Of a stretch of DNA of 64,000 bases, positions 29,155 through 37,914 are shown piece after piece. How positions within the stretch are numbered: position 1 is the stretch's first letter; each line of letters starts with the position of its first letter. This stretch comes from Brevibacterium sp. UMB1308A (GTDB lineage Bacteria > Actinomycetota > Actinomycetes > Actinomycetales > Brevibacteriaceae). Both the position numbers and the translations under genes were made by a program. The DNA is taken from assembly GCF_030230605.1 (NCBI RefSeq), contig NZ_JASPDO010000009.1, positions 16,155-80,154 on the forward strand, written 5' to 3'. A model generated the notes under the pieces. The model searched no databases. It was not told where the DNA came from and was given only the letters and a program-made list of their open reading frames with translations.

Positions 29155-29730
29155 ATAGAACTGGCACTTTTTACGGCTTATGCCTTCATATCGAGTGTGA
29201 CTCCAGGTCCTGCCAATGTAGCCATTTTCGGCCGAGCGTCGCAGAAGGGGCTTAGATCCGTTCTCCCGTTTGTGATCGGGGTCGTGAGCGGATTTCTTGT
29301 AGTACTTGCCACCAGCGAAGTTCTTGTGCGCTGGGGAGTTGAACTAGCAGGCCCGTTTTATCTGGCTCTAAAGATAGTCGGTTCGCTGTATCTTCTGTAC
29401 CTTGCGTACCGACTGTGGCGGGAAGCTGGAGTAGAAACGACACCCTCAACAAGTATTGTGACGGGCCTCGGTGCCGGGTTTCTTGTCCACGTCACTTCAT
29501 TGAAGGCCTGGCTGTTTCCATTTATTGCCTTTACAGTCTTGGTTCCGCATGAAAACCGAGCAATCACACCGATCGCCGTGTTCTGGGTTTGCGCAGTCGT
29601 GTCTCATCTCCTCTGGGCTTGGCTTGGCGGCGCCGCTCACACCTATTTAAGCTCACGGCGGATAAAACTGATTAATCAGTTGTCAGCGGTTATGCTCGCA
29701 ATTCTCGTCGTCTATACGTTGATCTCCTAG
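29155..29730 (+). CDS. LysE/RhtB-family exporter with a probable ATA start codon
   Basis: 191 residues if read from 29155. The family begins about 20 residues before the SVTPGPAN motif, and that region is coded here in frame (IELALFTAYAFISSVTPGPA) back to a stop at 29146. No ATG, GTG or TTG is available in it. AGGTGA ends six bases before the codon ATA at 29155, exactly where a start is expected. GTG at 29197 would cut into the first helix. Six helices follow. LysE/RhtB proteins export amino acids or small metabolites. The gene looks AT-richer than its neighbours. Confidence 0.7.
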   Translation: MELALFTAYAFISSVTPGPANVAIFGRASQKGLRSVLPFVIGVVSGFLVVLATSEVLVRWGVELAGPFYLALKIVGSLYLLYLAYRLWREAGVETTPSTSIVTGLGAGFLVHVTSLKAWLFPFIAFTVLVPHENRAITPIAVFWVCAVVSHLLWAWLGGAAHTYLSSRRIKLINQLSAVMLAILVVYTLIS

Positions 29731-29740
29731 TTCCTGCGAC

Positions 29741-30466
29741 TTACCTTTTGCACAGGCGGTACCTCAGGAAAATTTCGCTCCCCTGGCGAAGCACCGAGGT
29801 GAGGGTCATCCTGGTTGGATGTTCGGCCTCGGAGTGCGCAATGCGAGGTGCCTCACCGGCCACAATCCACGGCGCCACCGTCACACACAGCTCGTTCACC
29901 ACACCCGCACCAACGAACTCGCCAAACACCTGCGGACCACCTTCACCGTGAACGTGCGTCAACCCCCGGGCCTTCAACTCCTCAACCACCCTGACAGGAG
30001 ACACGGAATGCTCGCCCGCGACAACGACCTCGGCGACATCTGCCAACCGCTCCCGCCTCCCAGCCGGAGCAGCCTCACTCGTCACCACCACGGGCCGCAC
30101 AGGCGCTTCAACAAACATCGCCTCCTCAGGTTCCACACTGAGCCTGTTAGACACGACAACCAACGTGGGGTGGGCCGCAAGCCCATGACGCACCCGCCAC
30201 TCCTGGTCCGCCTGCGACATCCGCATAGCCCCGTACCCTTCAGCTTTCAACGTGCCGGACCCCACCATGACACAATGCGCAGGCAAACGTTGCAACCGCA
30301 ACAGCCGCTGATCGTGCTCATCACCCAACCCGCCGGAAAGCCCGTCAACCGTGGCCGCACCGTCAATGGAGCTTATGAAGTTCATCCGCACCCACGGTCC
30401 AGACGGAAACGCATACATGTCCAACAACTCATCGTCGGTCAGCTGGTCCAATTCGTGAATTTCCAT
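29741..30466 (-). CDS. RibD C-terminal-like (pyrimidine reductase family) protein
   Basis: 241 residues; a stand-alone reductase domain without the deaminase half of RibD. Conserved segments are GPWVRMNFISSIDGAATVDG, VMVGSGTLKAEGYG and the NADPH-binding HVHGEGGPQVFGEF. It is close in layout to mycobacterial Rv2671, which can act as a dihydrofolate reductase and gives antifolate resistance when overproduced. Here it sits directly downstream of a second folP-like gene on the same strand, which supports a folate-related role. That is inference. Confidence 0.78.
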   Translation of the reverse strand: MEIHELDQLTDDELLDMYAFPSGPWVRMNFISSIDGAATVDGLSGGLGDEHDQRLLRLQRLPAHCVMVGSGTLKAEGYGAMRMSQADQEWRVRHGLAAHPTLVVVSNRLSVEPEEAMFVEAPVRPVVVTSEAAPAGRRERLADVAEVVVAGEHSVSPVRVVEELKARGLTHVHGEGGPQVFGEFVGAGVVNELCVTVAPWIVAGEAPRIAHSEAEHPTRMTLTSVLRQGSEIFLRYRLCKR

Positions 30467-30498
30467 CCCACTCCCCTAGCCAAGCAATCCCCTAGCCC

Positions 30499-31377
30499 CT
30501 AAACGTTATGCGTGGGATGCGTGTTGTGGATCAGTTCAAACGGTTCACGCAAGCCCAAAATCGCCTCGGTCATATGCACCGCATCCACCGTCGCATCAAT
30601 GTCATGCATGCGCACAATCCGTGCACCAGACATCACACACGCCGTCATCGCGGCAAGCGAACCGGCCAACCTCTGACCCTGCTCCCGCTTCGTACACTCG
30701 CCAATGAAGTCTTTATTCGACACCGCCACCATCACCGGGAACCCCAGGTCCACCATCTCATCCAACCTGCGAGTCAACTCCAAAGAGTGCAGCGTGTTCT
30801 TATCCAAATCGTGCCCGGGATCCACAATGATCCGGTCACTCGCCACCCCGGCCTGTTGCAAACGCTCAACGCGCTCCCGCACAAACGCCACAACCTCGGC
30901 CACCACATCGTCGTAGTACGCCGCCGACTTCTCTTCACGCGGCTTACCGGCCGAATGACACACAATCGCATACGCACCCGCCTGCGCAATGACGTCGATC
31001 ATGTCGGCGTCCACAAAACCCGACGTGTCGTTAATGATCTGCGCCCCAGCCTCAAGCGCTTCACGCGCAACCTGCGACCGGTACGTATCCACGGAAATCA
31101 CCGCCTCTGGCCGCTCCCGCAACAGCGCACGCACAAACGGCACCACCCGCTCGCACTCCTCCTCTGCGCTCACGTACGGCCCGCGCCCAAATGGCACTCC
31201 CCCAATGTCAATCCAGTGAGCACCCGCGTCCAACGCACCCACCGCCGCCCGCACCGAGGCGTCCAAACCGAAAGTGGCACCCTTGTCATAGAAGGAATCG
31301 GGAGTTCGATTCACGACCGCCATAATCGCGACTTTTTCATTCTTCCCCAGCCCCGTGGGCCCTATACTCCCTCGCAT
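30499..31377 (-). CDS. Second dihydropteroate synthase-like protein (FolP2 type)
   Basis: 292 residues from the ATG at 31377, with no conserved sequence upstream of it. The TIM-barrel DHPS motifs are altered: MAVVNRTPDSFYDKG in place of [26 protein letters not shown] in place of GGESTRPG, then IINDTSGF and DPGHDLDKNTLHSLELTRR. These are the marks of FolP2, the DHPS homologue of mycobacteria that is not an active synthase in the cases tested. It is divergent from the nucleoside hydrolase gene. Confidence 0.85.
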   Translation of the reverse strand: MRGSIGPTGLGKNEKVAIMAVVNRTPDSFYDKGATFGLDASVRAAVGALDAGAHWIDIGGVPFGRGPYVSAEEECERVVPFVRALLRERPEAVISVDTYRSQVAREALEAGAQIINDTSGFVDADMIDVIAQAGAYAIVCHSAGKPREEKSAAYYDDVVAEVVAFVRERVERLQQAGVASDRIIVDPGHDLDKNTLHSLELTRRLDEMVDLGFPVMVAVSNKDFIGECTKREQGQRLAGSLAAMTACVMSGARIVRMHDIDATVDAVHMTEAILGLREPFELIHNTHPTHNV

Positions 31378-31459
31378 ACACACATAGTACTTCCACGTCT
31401 CAACACCACCAGGACCGGCAATTTTGTGTTTCGCGTCACTACAGCGTACACATATACAT

Positions 31460-32449
31460 GTGCTCTTATCCGAACCTTCCACTCCCGCCATCCTCGATGT
31501 TGACACCGGACTCGACGACGCCTACGCCCTCATGTTCGCCGCCCGCTGCCCCAGCATCGACCTACTAGGTGTGACGTGCGTGGCTGGCAACGTGGGTGTG
31601 GGTCAGGTTGTTCGCAACACCTTGGACGTTTTGGACATGAGTGGGGCGGCCGAGGTGCCCGTCGCCTCAGGCGCGACCGGCCCCCTGGCAGATGACCACC
31701 GTAGTGCGGACCATTATCACGGCGAAAACGGTGTGGGCGGAGTACAGCTCCCCCGCTCCCCACGACAACCCGTGGAGGAACCTGCCACTGAGTTTCTTTA
31801 CCGCGTACTTTCTGAGTCGTCGCGCCCGGTCACTCTCATCGCTCTGGCACCATTGACGAACATTGCCCTGCTTCTTCGCGCATACCCACAGGCACGCACA
31901 CACATTGACAGGATCGTCTGGATGGGTGGGGCACGCCGGTACGGTAACGTCACTGCATCTGCCGAATTCAACGCATGGAGCGACCCTGAGGCTGCCCACG
32001 AAGTACTCCACAGCGGAATCCCCATCACGCTATACCCCCTGGAACCCTTCTACACGGTCACTGTCAGCAGCCAGCAAGTAGCCGAGTACACCTCGGCGGA
32101 GGATGCGCGGATCCGCACCATTGGACAGATGCTGGCATACTCCCAAACCCGCAACGCAGGTGAAACCCGTATCCCTGACCACGCGGCTTCATGCCTGGGC
32201 GATGCAGGTGCCGTTATGAGTGTTGCCGCACCAGAACTCACTACTCATGCGCGGTTTGCTGTAGACATTGAACTCGACGGCACTCTCACACGCGGACGCA
32301 CGGTGATGGACGAACGGACCTCGCACACGGACACACACCCAGATGATGAGCCATTCCACACGCAGGTCATCACAGAAGTCGACTACGAAGCTATGGAACA
32401 GCTTTTTATCAACACCGTCATTGCAGGAGAAGATACATGGGCAAAGTAA
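31460..32449 (+). CDS. Inosine-uridine preferring nucleoside hydrolase
   Basis: About 329 residues, taken from the GTG at 31460; a TTG at 31424 is a possible earlier start. Calcium-binding motif DVDTGLDDAYAL at the N-terminus, then GNVGVGQVVRNTL and DHYHGENGVGG with the second DHxxG. It cleaves ribonucleosides to base and ribose. The following gene is a ribokinase that overlaps its end by 13 bases, so the two together pass ribose on to ribose-5-phosphate. Confidence 0.88.
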   Translation: MLLSEPSTPAILDVDTGLDDAYALMFAARCPSIDLLGVTCVAGNVGVGQVVRNTLDVLDMSGAAEVPVASGATGPLADDHRSADHYHGENGVGGVQLPRSPRQPVEEPATEFLYRVLSESSRPVTLIALAPLTNIALLLRAYPQARTHIDRIVWMGGARRYGNVTASAEFNAWSDPEAAHEVLHSGIPITLYPLEPFYTVTVSSQQVAEYTSAEDARIRTIGQMLAYSQTRNAGETRIPDHAASCLGDAGAVMSVAAPELTTHARFAVDIELDGTLTRGRTVMDERTSHTDTHPDDEPFHTQVITEVDYEAMEQLFINTVIAGEDTWAK

Positions 32450-33246
32450 TCGTCGTCGGATCCGTCAACGTCGACACCGTCCTCATGGTTAACCGGCACC
32501 CGCGCGTCGGCGAAACAATCTTTACGAACAAACTGGTCATCCAGCCAGGCGGCAAAGGCGCGAACCAGGCCGTCGCAGCTGCACGAGCAGGCGCAAAGAC
32601 CTACCTGGTGGGTCTCACAGGAAGTGACAACGACGGCAAAAGGTATCGCAAGCACCTAGTCAATTGCGATGTCGATGTCAGCCACTTAGGACAAGTCGAC
32701 GGCTACACAGGCTCTGCATATATTGTGGTGGATTCACGCGGCGAAAACTCGATCGTAGTGGACCCCGGCGCGAATCAGCACGTGGGCGACGATCAGATCG
32801 AAGCCGTTCGACAACTGGTAGAACCCGGTGACGTTGTGACCAGCATGAACGAAGTCCCCACCCCAGCGATTATTGGTGCACTGGAAGTGGCAAAAGAGGG
32901 CGGGGCTACCACCGTGTTCAACCCGTCCCCGTGGGAAGAGGACATGCGCAGACTCGTGGAGATGTGCGACATTGTGGTTGCTAACGAGTTCGAGTCACAA
33001 CAGTTAGGAAGCGAAAACCACTCGATTGCCATGACTTTCGGGGCTCGTGGAGCATTGTGGGACGGCATTTTCGCACCCGCCCCAGAAGTTGAAGCGTTCG
33101 ATTCGACCGGCGCAGGAGATGTTTTCACCGGCACCTTGTGTGCCATGCTCGCCCAGGGCGCGTCAAAGGAAGACGCACTCACGGTTGCGGTGCACAAAGG
33201 GTCGCACTCTGTGACCCATCAGGGCGCACAAATCTGGACGGTGTGA
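32437..33246 (+). CDS. rbsK: Ribokinase (PfkB family)
   Basis: 269 residues with AGGAG before the ATG. PfkB signature 1 is GGKGANQAVAAARAGA at about 39-54 and signature 2 is DSTGAGDVFTGTL near residue 227, whose aspartate is catalytic. It is about 30 residues shorter than typical ribokinases. Coupling to a nucleoside hydrolase strongly suggests ribose as substrate, though other sugars are possible. Confidence 0.88.
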   Translation: MGKVIVVGSVNVDTVLMVNRHPRVGETIFTNKLVIQPGGKGANQAVAAARAGAKTYLVGLTGSDNDGKRYRKHLVNCDVDVSHLGQVDGYTGSAYIVVDSRGENSIVVDPGANQHVGDDQIEAVRQLVEPGDVVTSMNEVPTPAIIGALEVAKEGGATTVFNPSPWEEDMRRLVEMCDIVVANEFESQQLGSENHSIAMTFGARGALWDGIFAPAPEVEAFDSTGAGDVFTGTLCAMLAQGASKEDALTVAVHKGSHSVTHQGAQIWTV

Positions 33247-33391
33247 GCCACGTCAACACCGTTCATTGACCCACGTCACTGAGTGTGTTATTCATCACCA
33301 TTGCACCAAATCCGCCCGTTGAAGTGGCTTTCGTTCATTCTGAACCCTTAAGGTTTGGCTCTGCATACATTGTCGTAACCTAAGGATTCGC

Positions 33392-34867
33392 ATGGCTTCA
33401 GCAGCCACACACACGGGAGAACACTCTCAGACGAGGGACACTCGCTTTTTCGGCCATCCACTTCCTCTCGCCCAACTGTTTGGGCTCGAAATGTGGGAGC
33501 GTTTTTCCTACTACGGAATGACCGGGCTTCTGGCCCTCTACCTGTACACGGCCGTGGACCTGGGCGGTGTTGGCCTGGAAGAACCTACAGCGCTGGCAAT
33601 TGTTGGCGCCTATGGTGGTGCAGTGTTCTTAGCGACCGTGCTGGGAGCATGGATTGCTGACCGCCTGATGGGCGCTGAACCTGTTCTCTTCTGGTCAGCT
33701 GTCATCATCATGACTGGGCACATTGCTCTTGCTTTGCTCCCTGGTTTAGGCGGTGTCGCCGTTGGTCTGATCCTGGTTGCTTTGGGGTCTGGAGGCCTTA
33801 AAGCTAACGCATCAGCTCTTGTGGGAAGCCTCTACGACGAAAAGGACTCCCGCCGTGAAGCCGGTTTCTCGATCTTCTACATGGGCGTGAACTTGGGCGC
33901 CTTACTGGGGCCTCTTCTTACAGGTATTTTGCAGCAGCGTATTGGCTTCCATATTGCTTTCGGTGCAGCAGCGGCAGGAATGGCGTTGGGTCTTGTCATC
34001 TACCTGACTGGTCGCCACAAGATGCCTGTTGAAGCCCGCCACGTCCCGGAACCACTCCCCCGCAAGAAGATGTGGGTTCTACCAGCCTCGATCATTGGAA
34101 CTGTGCTCGCGATCTTCGCGCTGTGGACGAGCGGTCTGATGAACAAGGAGAATTTGGCGACGTGGACTGCTCTTGTTTCCTTGGGTGCCGCGGTGATTTA
34201 TTTTACCGTCATGCTCGCTTCCAAGGACGTCAACAGCACAGAGCGCAGTCGTGTGTTGTCGTTTATTCCCTACTTCATTGCGTCCATTGCTTTTTGGTCG
34301 CTGTACCAGCAGATCTTCAACGTCATGACCAGTTACTCGCAAAACCAGCTGGACCGCACCCTGTTCGGCTGGGAAATGCCAATCAACTGGATCCAGCTGA
34401 TCCCACCGATCTTCGTTATCGCACTCGCACCGGTTTTCTCCGCTATCTGGCTCAAAATGGGTGACCGTCAACCTTCAGCCCCTGTCAAAGCCGGTCTGGC
34501 ACTGATCATCATTGGTGGCGCCTTCCTCATGTTCCTGGTGTACGCGAATGCAGAAAAGAACACCGTCCCACTCCTGTGGGTCACCCTCATCTTCATGCTG
34601 TTCGTGATCGCTGAACTCTTGATTTCGCCTATCGGTTTGAGCCTCTCGACCCGTTTGGCGCCCAAGGCTTACACATCCCAAATGATTGCTGTGTTCTTCT
34701 TGTCCTCTGGTGTAGGAACTGCCCTGTCTGGAGTCTTCTCTGAGTACTATGACGCTGCTAACCAAGTTCCTTATTGGTCTGCTCTTGGTGCCGGATCCAT
34801 CGTAGTGGGAATTGTGGTCTTGGCAGTTGCTAAACCAGTTGTGAAGCTCATGAAGGGTGTCCGGTAA
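33392..34867 (+). CDS. Proton-dependent oligopeptide (POT/PTR) transporter
   Basis: 491 residues with 12-14 membrane helices. N-terminal POT signature LFGLEMWERFSYYGMTGLLAL contains the ExxERF proton-coupling motif, and FSIFYMGVNLGALLGPLLTG is the second family pattern. It imports di- and tripeptides. A dipeptidase gene lies 2 kb downstream on the other strand. AAGGA precedes the start. The 145 bases upstream hold no gene, and I saw no clear promoter. Confidence 0.92.
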   Translation: MASAATHTGEHSQTRDTRFFGHPLPLAQLFGLEMWERFSYYGMTGLLALYLYTAVDLGGVGLEEPTALAIVGAYGGAVFLATVLGAWIADRLMGAEPVLFWSAVIIMTGHIALALLPGLGGVAVGLILVALGSGGLKANASALVGSLYDEKDSRREAGFSIFYMGVNLGALLGPLLTGILQQRIGFHIAFGAAAAGMALGLVIYLTGRHKMPVEARHVPEPLPRKKMWVLPASIIGTVLAIFALWTSGLMNKENLATWTALVSLGAAVIYFTVMLASKDVNSTERSRVLSFIPYFIASIAFWSLYQQIFNVMTSYSQNQLDRTLFGWEMPINWIQLIPPIFVIALAPVFSAIWLKMGDRQPSAPVKAGLALIIIGGAFLMFLVYANAEKNTVPLLWVTLIFMLFVIAELLISPIGLSLSTRLAPKAYTSQMIAVFFLSSGVGTALSGVFSEYYDAANQVPYWSALGAGSIVVGIVVLAVAKPVVKLMKGVR

Positions 34868-34886
34868 GCATCTACATTGCGCTGAC

Positions 34887-35753
34887 ATGATGTTCGAATC
34901 AACTCAGCTTGAACACTACTTAGACGGCAAAGCCCACGCTTGGCTATACAAACACCGTCACGCTTCGGGACTCACACGTTGGGTCGTGGAGTTCACGGTG
35001 TTTGTTCTTAAGCAGGCGTGGGCTTGCATCTTTGGCGCAAGCTTCCTTGTTGTTCTTATTGCGTTTCGACTCTGGTGGCCAGAAAGCGCAATCGTCAGCC
35101 GTAACGACGCACTTGTTATCGCTGCAGTGATCATCCAAATCCTCATGATCACTCTGAAGCTCGAGACGGGCAAAGAGCTGTGGATCATCATGCTGTTTCA
35201 CGTCGTTGGTACCGGCATGGAAGTGTTCAAAACCGCCGTGGGTTCGTGGAGTTACGGCGATCACGGCGTGCTTCGTATTGGGCACGTTCCCCTCTACTCA
35301 GGGTTCATGTACGCCGCCGTCGGTTCATACATGGTGCGCGTCTATAAGCTGTTCGACCTTCGGTTTAACCGCTATCCCCCACGCTGGCTCACCGCGGTGA
35401 TCGCACTGGCCATTTACATCAACTTCTTTACCCACCACTACATCTTCGATTTCCGCTGGATCCTTACTTTTGCAGTGATCGCATGTTTCGCCCCGTGCGT
35501 CATGCTGTTTAAAAATCACCGTAGCCGCCCCTACCGGCATCTTCCGCTTCTTCTCCCTTTTATAGGCACAGCATTCTTCATCTGGTTAGCCGAAAACATT
35601 GCCACCTGGGCAGGTGCCTGGATCTACCCCTCCCAACAAAACGGCTGGGAACTCGTGTCTATCCAGAAACTTGTCGCGTGGTTCCTGCTCATGATTATCT
35701 CCGTAGTGCTCGTAACCTTTGTCTACCCGCCACGGCCCTACAAGAAAGTCTGA
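34887..35753 (+). CDS. DUF817 family membrane protein
   Basis: 288 residues from an ATG at 34887 (MMFESTQLEHYL); the frame is open a few residues further upstream. About eight membrane helices. The segments KTAVGSWSYGDHGVLRIGHVPLYSGFMY (cited in two parts: KTAVGSWSYG and VPLYSGFMY) and FFTHHYIFDFRW are typical of DUF817. This family is widespread, always hydrophobic and has no known role. It starts 20 bases after the peptide transporter stop and may be co-transcribed with it. Confidence 0.8.
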   Translation: MMFESTQLEHYLDGKAHAWLYKHRHASGLTRWVVEFTVFVLKQAWACIFGASFLVVLIAFRLWWPESAIVSRNDALVIAAVIIQILMITLKLETGKELWIIMLFHVVGTGMEVFKTAVGSWSYGDHGVLRIGHVPLYSGFMYAAVGSYMVRVYKLFDLRFNRYPPRWLTAVIALAIYINFFTHHYIFDFRWILTFAVIACFAPCVMLFKNHRSRPYRHLPLLLPFIGTAFFIWLAENIATWAGAWIYPSQQNGWELVSIQKLVAWFLLMIISVVLVTFVYPPRPYKKV

Positions 35754-35819
35754 ACCTGTCGCCCTATACAATTACGCATAACGAAATAGCGTGGGTTGGG
35801 AAGAGAACGGGGTGTGGCG

Positions 35820-36677
35820 ATGAGCGCCAACTTCAATCCGCAGAAGGTTGCGCAATTCAAGTCGAAATTCAAAAAGGCCTCAAACACGACACAACCGCCA
35901 CATCCTGCACAGCTACCTCAACCCGGTCAGGCTGCACAACCGCCTCAACCCGGCCAGCCTGCCCCGGCCATGCCTTCCCAGCAACCAGCGCACCCCGCTC
36001 AGTCAGCGCAACCCACGCACTCTGCGGAGCCAGCAACCACCTCGGCGTAGGGATCCCAAACGTCCCGAATCCTCATAGGTGTAAGCGCGCTCATTCTTGT
36101 CGCGGCCCTTGCGGTGGGTGGCACCTACCTGTTTATGCGCGACGACAACGCTACAGTGTCCTCCCCCGAACCTGTGGCTGAAGACCAGCAGGACGCCGAG
36201 CCAGACCAGTCAGGCGTAGGCAGCAACGAAGAGGAACCGGCGGTGTCAGACGACGCTGAAGGCTCAGACACCTCTGACGACACCAGCCTCAGCAGTGCAG
36301 AAAAGCTCGACCAGAAAGTTGAAGAAGACAAAGTTGTCGTCGATCAGAATCTGATTGGGAAATGGGTCCCTCAGATCTCGTCAAAGAAAGTCGGTATGGA
36401 AGCCGACGGCCAGGTGTGGGACGAAGACGCTATCTACGAAGAACACCAGGAACTCGCAAACGAGTATGGCGCCTCGCAAGTGCTACTGCTGAAGTCGGAA
36501 GACTATGCCTCGTATCGCCAGCCGGGCTACTACGTCACGGTCATCGATTCGTCGTACGACGATCCCGACGACGCCCTCCAGTGGTGCCGCTTCTACTCCT
36601 TAGACGCTGACCACTGTTACGCAAAGCAAATCAACACCACCGGCGGACCAGACGGCACCACGCGTCTGCAAGAGTAA
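35820..36677 (+). pseudogene. Pro/Gln-rich membrane-anchored protein split by an in-frame TAG
   Basis: Reading from the ATG at 35820 gives MSANFNPQKVAQFKSKFKK, then a Pro/Gln/Ala-rich stretch, and stops at TAG 36048-36050. The same frame continues at once with GSQTSRILIGVSALIL, a membrane helix, and an acidic extracytoplasmic region to 36677, including EKLDQKVEEDKVVV, GKWVPQISSKK and a C-terminal part with two cysteines. A single base change would restore one 285-residue bitopic protein. The downstream part has only a GTG inside the helix as a restart, so as it stands the gene is probably inactive unless the stop is read through. Confidence 0.7.
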
Positions 36678-36722
36678 ACGCCCGGCTCATGATGCCGTCC
36701 CGGCCCCCGGCCGAGGTGGTTG

Positions 36723-37799
36723 CTAGCTTTCCGTGTCCACCCGCGGGGCGAACTGACGTGGCTCAGTGGGAACTGTTTCGCCACGAACGAATGCACGGTA
36801 AGCGGGGTCATGGGCTTCAAGAACGCGGAGCACGTTCTTATTTCCGAGCCCTTCGAGCTCCTGGTGTGTCCACCCGCGTGACTCAAGTTCTGCGAACAGG
36901 TCTTGGTACGTTCCCACGTGGCCAAGGCCGTCAATCGTTGCGTCGATGCCGTCGAAGTCCGCCCCGATTCCCACGGAGTCGACCCCGGCGAGTTCGCGCA
37001 CGTGGTCCACGTGATCGGCAACCTGTTTGAGGGTCACCGCAGGTGCGGGTGTTGACTGGTCGCTTTCTTCCCACTCATAGCGTTCTTGCGAAATGAACTT
37101 GGGAACGAACGGAACCATCACGGTTCCATCGGCGTCACCAATGCGTGCCAACACGTCGTCGGGTACGTTGCGCGGGTGTTCACACAGCGCTCGTGCACCT
37201 GAGTGTGTGACCAGAACAGGCGTGTCTACCAAGTCAAGGGTTTGGCGCATCACACTGGGGGCGACGTGAGCCAGATCAGGAATCATGCCGATCCGCTCCA
37301 TCTCTTTCACAACCTCATGCCCAAAGTCGGTGAGTCCGCCATGACGCGCGTCATCGGTTGCGGAATCGGCCCATTCGGTGGTCTTTGACCACGTGAGTGT
37401 CATGTACCGAGCGCCCAAGCGCGCATACTGGCGCAACGCTGCTAGGGACCCGTCGATCTGTGCCCCACCTTCTACACCAATGAGCGACGCGATCACACCG
37501 GCTTTCATCGACGCACGCACGTCATCAGCAGTCAAAGCCAGCTGGAAGTGTTCAGGGTACGACGCGATGAGCCGGTGAACAAAGTCAATCTGTTCAAGCG
37601 TGGCAGTGACTTGTTGCGCACCTTCCAACACAGGATCGATCCATACCGACCAGAACTGCCCGGCTACCCCACCGGCGCGCAGACGCGGAATATCAGTGTG
37701 GAGAACCGGAACTTCGCCATCCAGCCCTTCTGTGCGGTACTGGCGTTCCACGCGGCTCTTCCAAGCCAGGTCGTTGTGTCCGTCGATTACGGGGTACAT
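36723..37799 (-). CDS. Membrane (renal-type) dipeptidase, peptidase family M19
   Basis: 358 residues; GAAAGGAGCG before the ATG. A zinc-dependent dipeptidase on a TIM barrel. Metal-binding DGHNDLAW opens the protein, followed by GVEGGAQIDGSL, the ARYMTLTWSKTTEWADSATD segment, DLAHVAPSVM and VTHSGARALCEHPRNVPD. Relatives hydrolyse dipeptides, including some with D-residues. No signal peptide, so cytoplasmic. It probably works on peptides brought in by transporters such as the POT gene nearby. Confidence 0.92.
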   Translation of the reverse strand: MYPVIDGHNDLAWKSRVERQYRTEGLDGEVPVLHTDIPRLRAGGVAGQFWSVWIDPVLEGAQQVTATLEQIDFVHRLIASYPEHFQLALTADDVRASMKAGVIASLIGVEGGAQIDGSLAALRQYARLGARYMTLTWSKTTEWADSATDDARHGGLTDFGHEVVKEMERIGMIPDLAHVAPSVMRQTLDLVDTPVLVTHSGARALCEHPRNVPDDVLARIGDADGTVMVPFVPKFISQERYEWEESDQSTPAPAVTLKQVADHVDHVRELAGVDSVGIGADFDGIDATIDGLGHVGTYQDLFAELESRGWTHQELEGLGNKNVLRVLEAHDPAYRAFVRGETVPTEPRQFAPRVDTES

Positions 37800-37914
37800 G
37801 AATCGCTCCTTTCGTGGCTTCTATCATGTCAGAAGAGAGTAGGACTGCGACATGGGCATCCAAGCATGCGGACACCCCCAGTTGTTCGTCGCAAACGCAC
37901 AAAGGAGATTGGTT

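Noticed and set aside
28608-29740. Integrated element with att repeats at tRNA-Asn
   Set aside because: I looked for a second copy of the tRNA 3' end downstream and saw none within the window; no integrase gene is present.
30508-31503. A 331-codon plus-strand frame antisense to the second folP
   Set aside because: The product is His/Arg/Pro-rich with no domain, and the opposite strand encodes a clear DHPS-like barrel. The frame is a shadow of it.
36048-36050. Genome-wide reassignment of TAG/TAA to glutamine
   Set aside because: Two of the three interrupted genes have the stop where Gln is expected, but many intact genes here end in TAG or TAA at the proper place, so ordinary nonsense mutations are the simpler reading.
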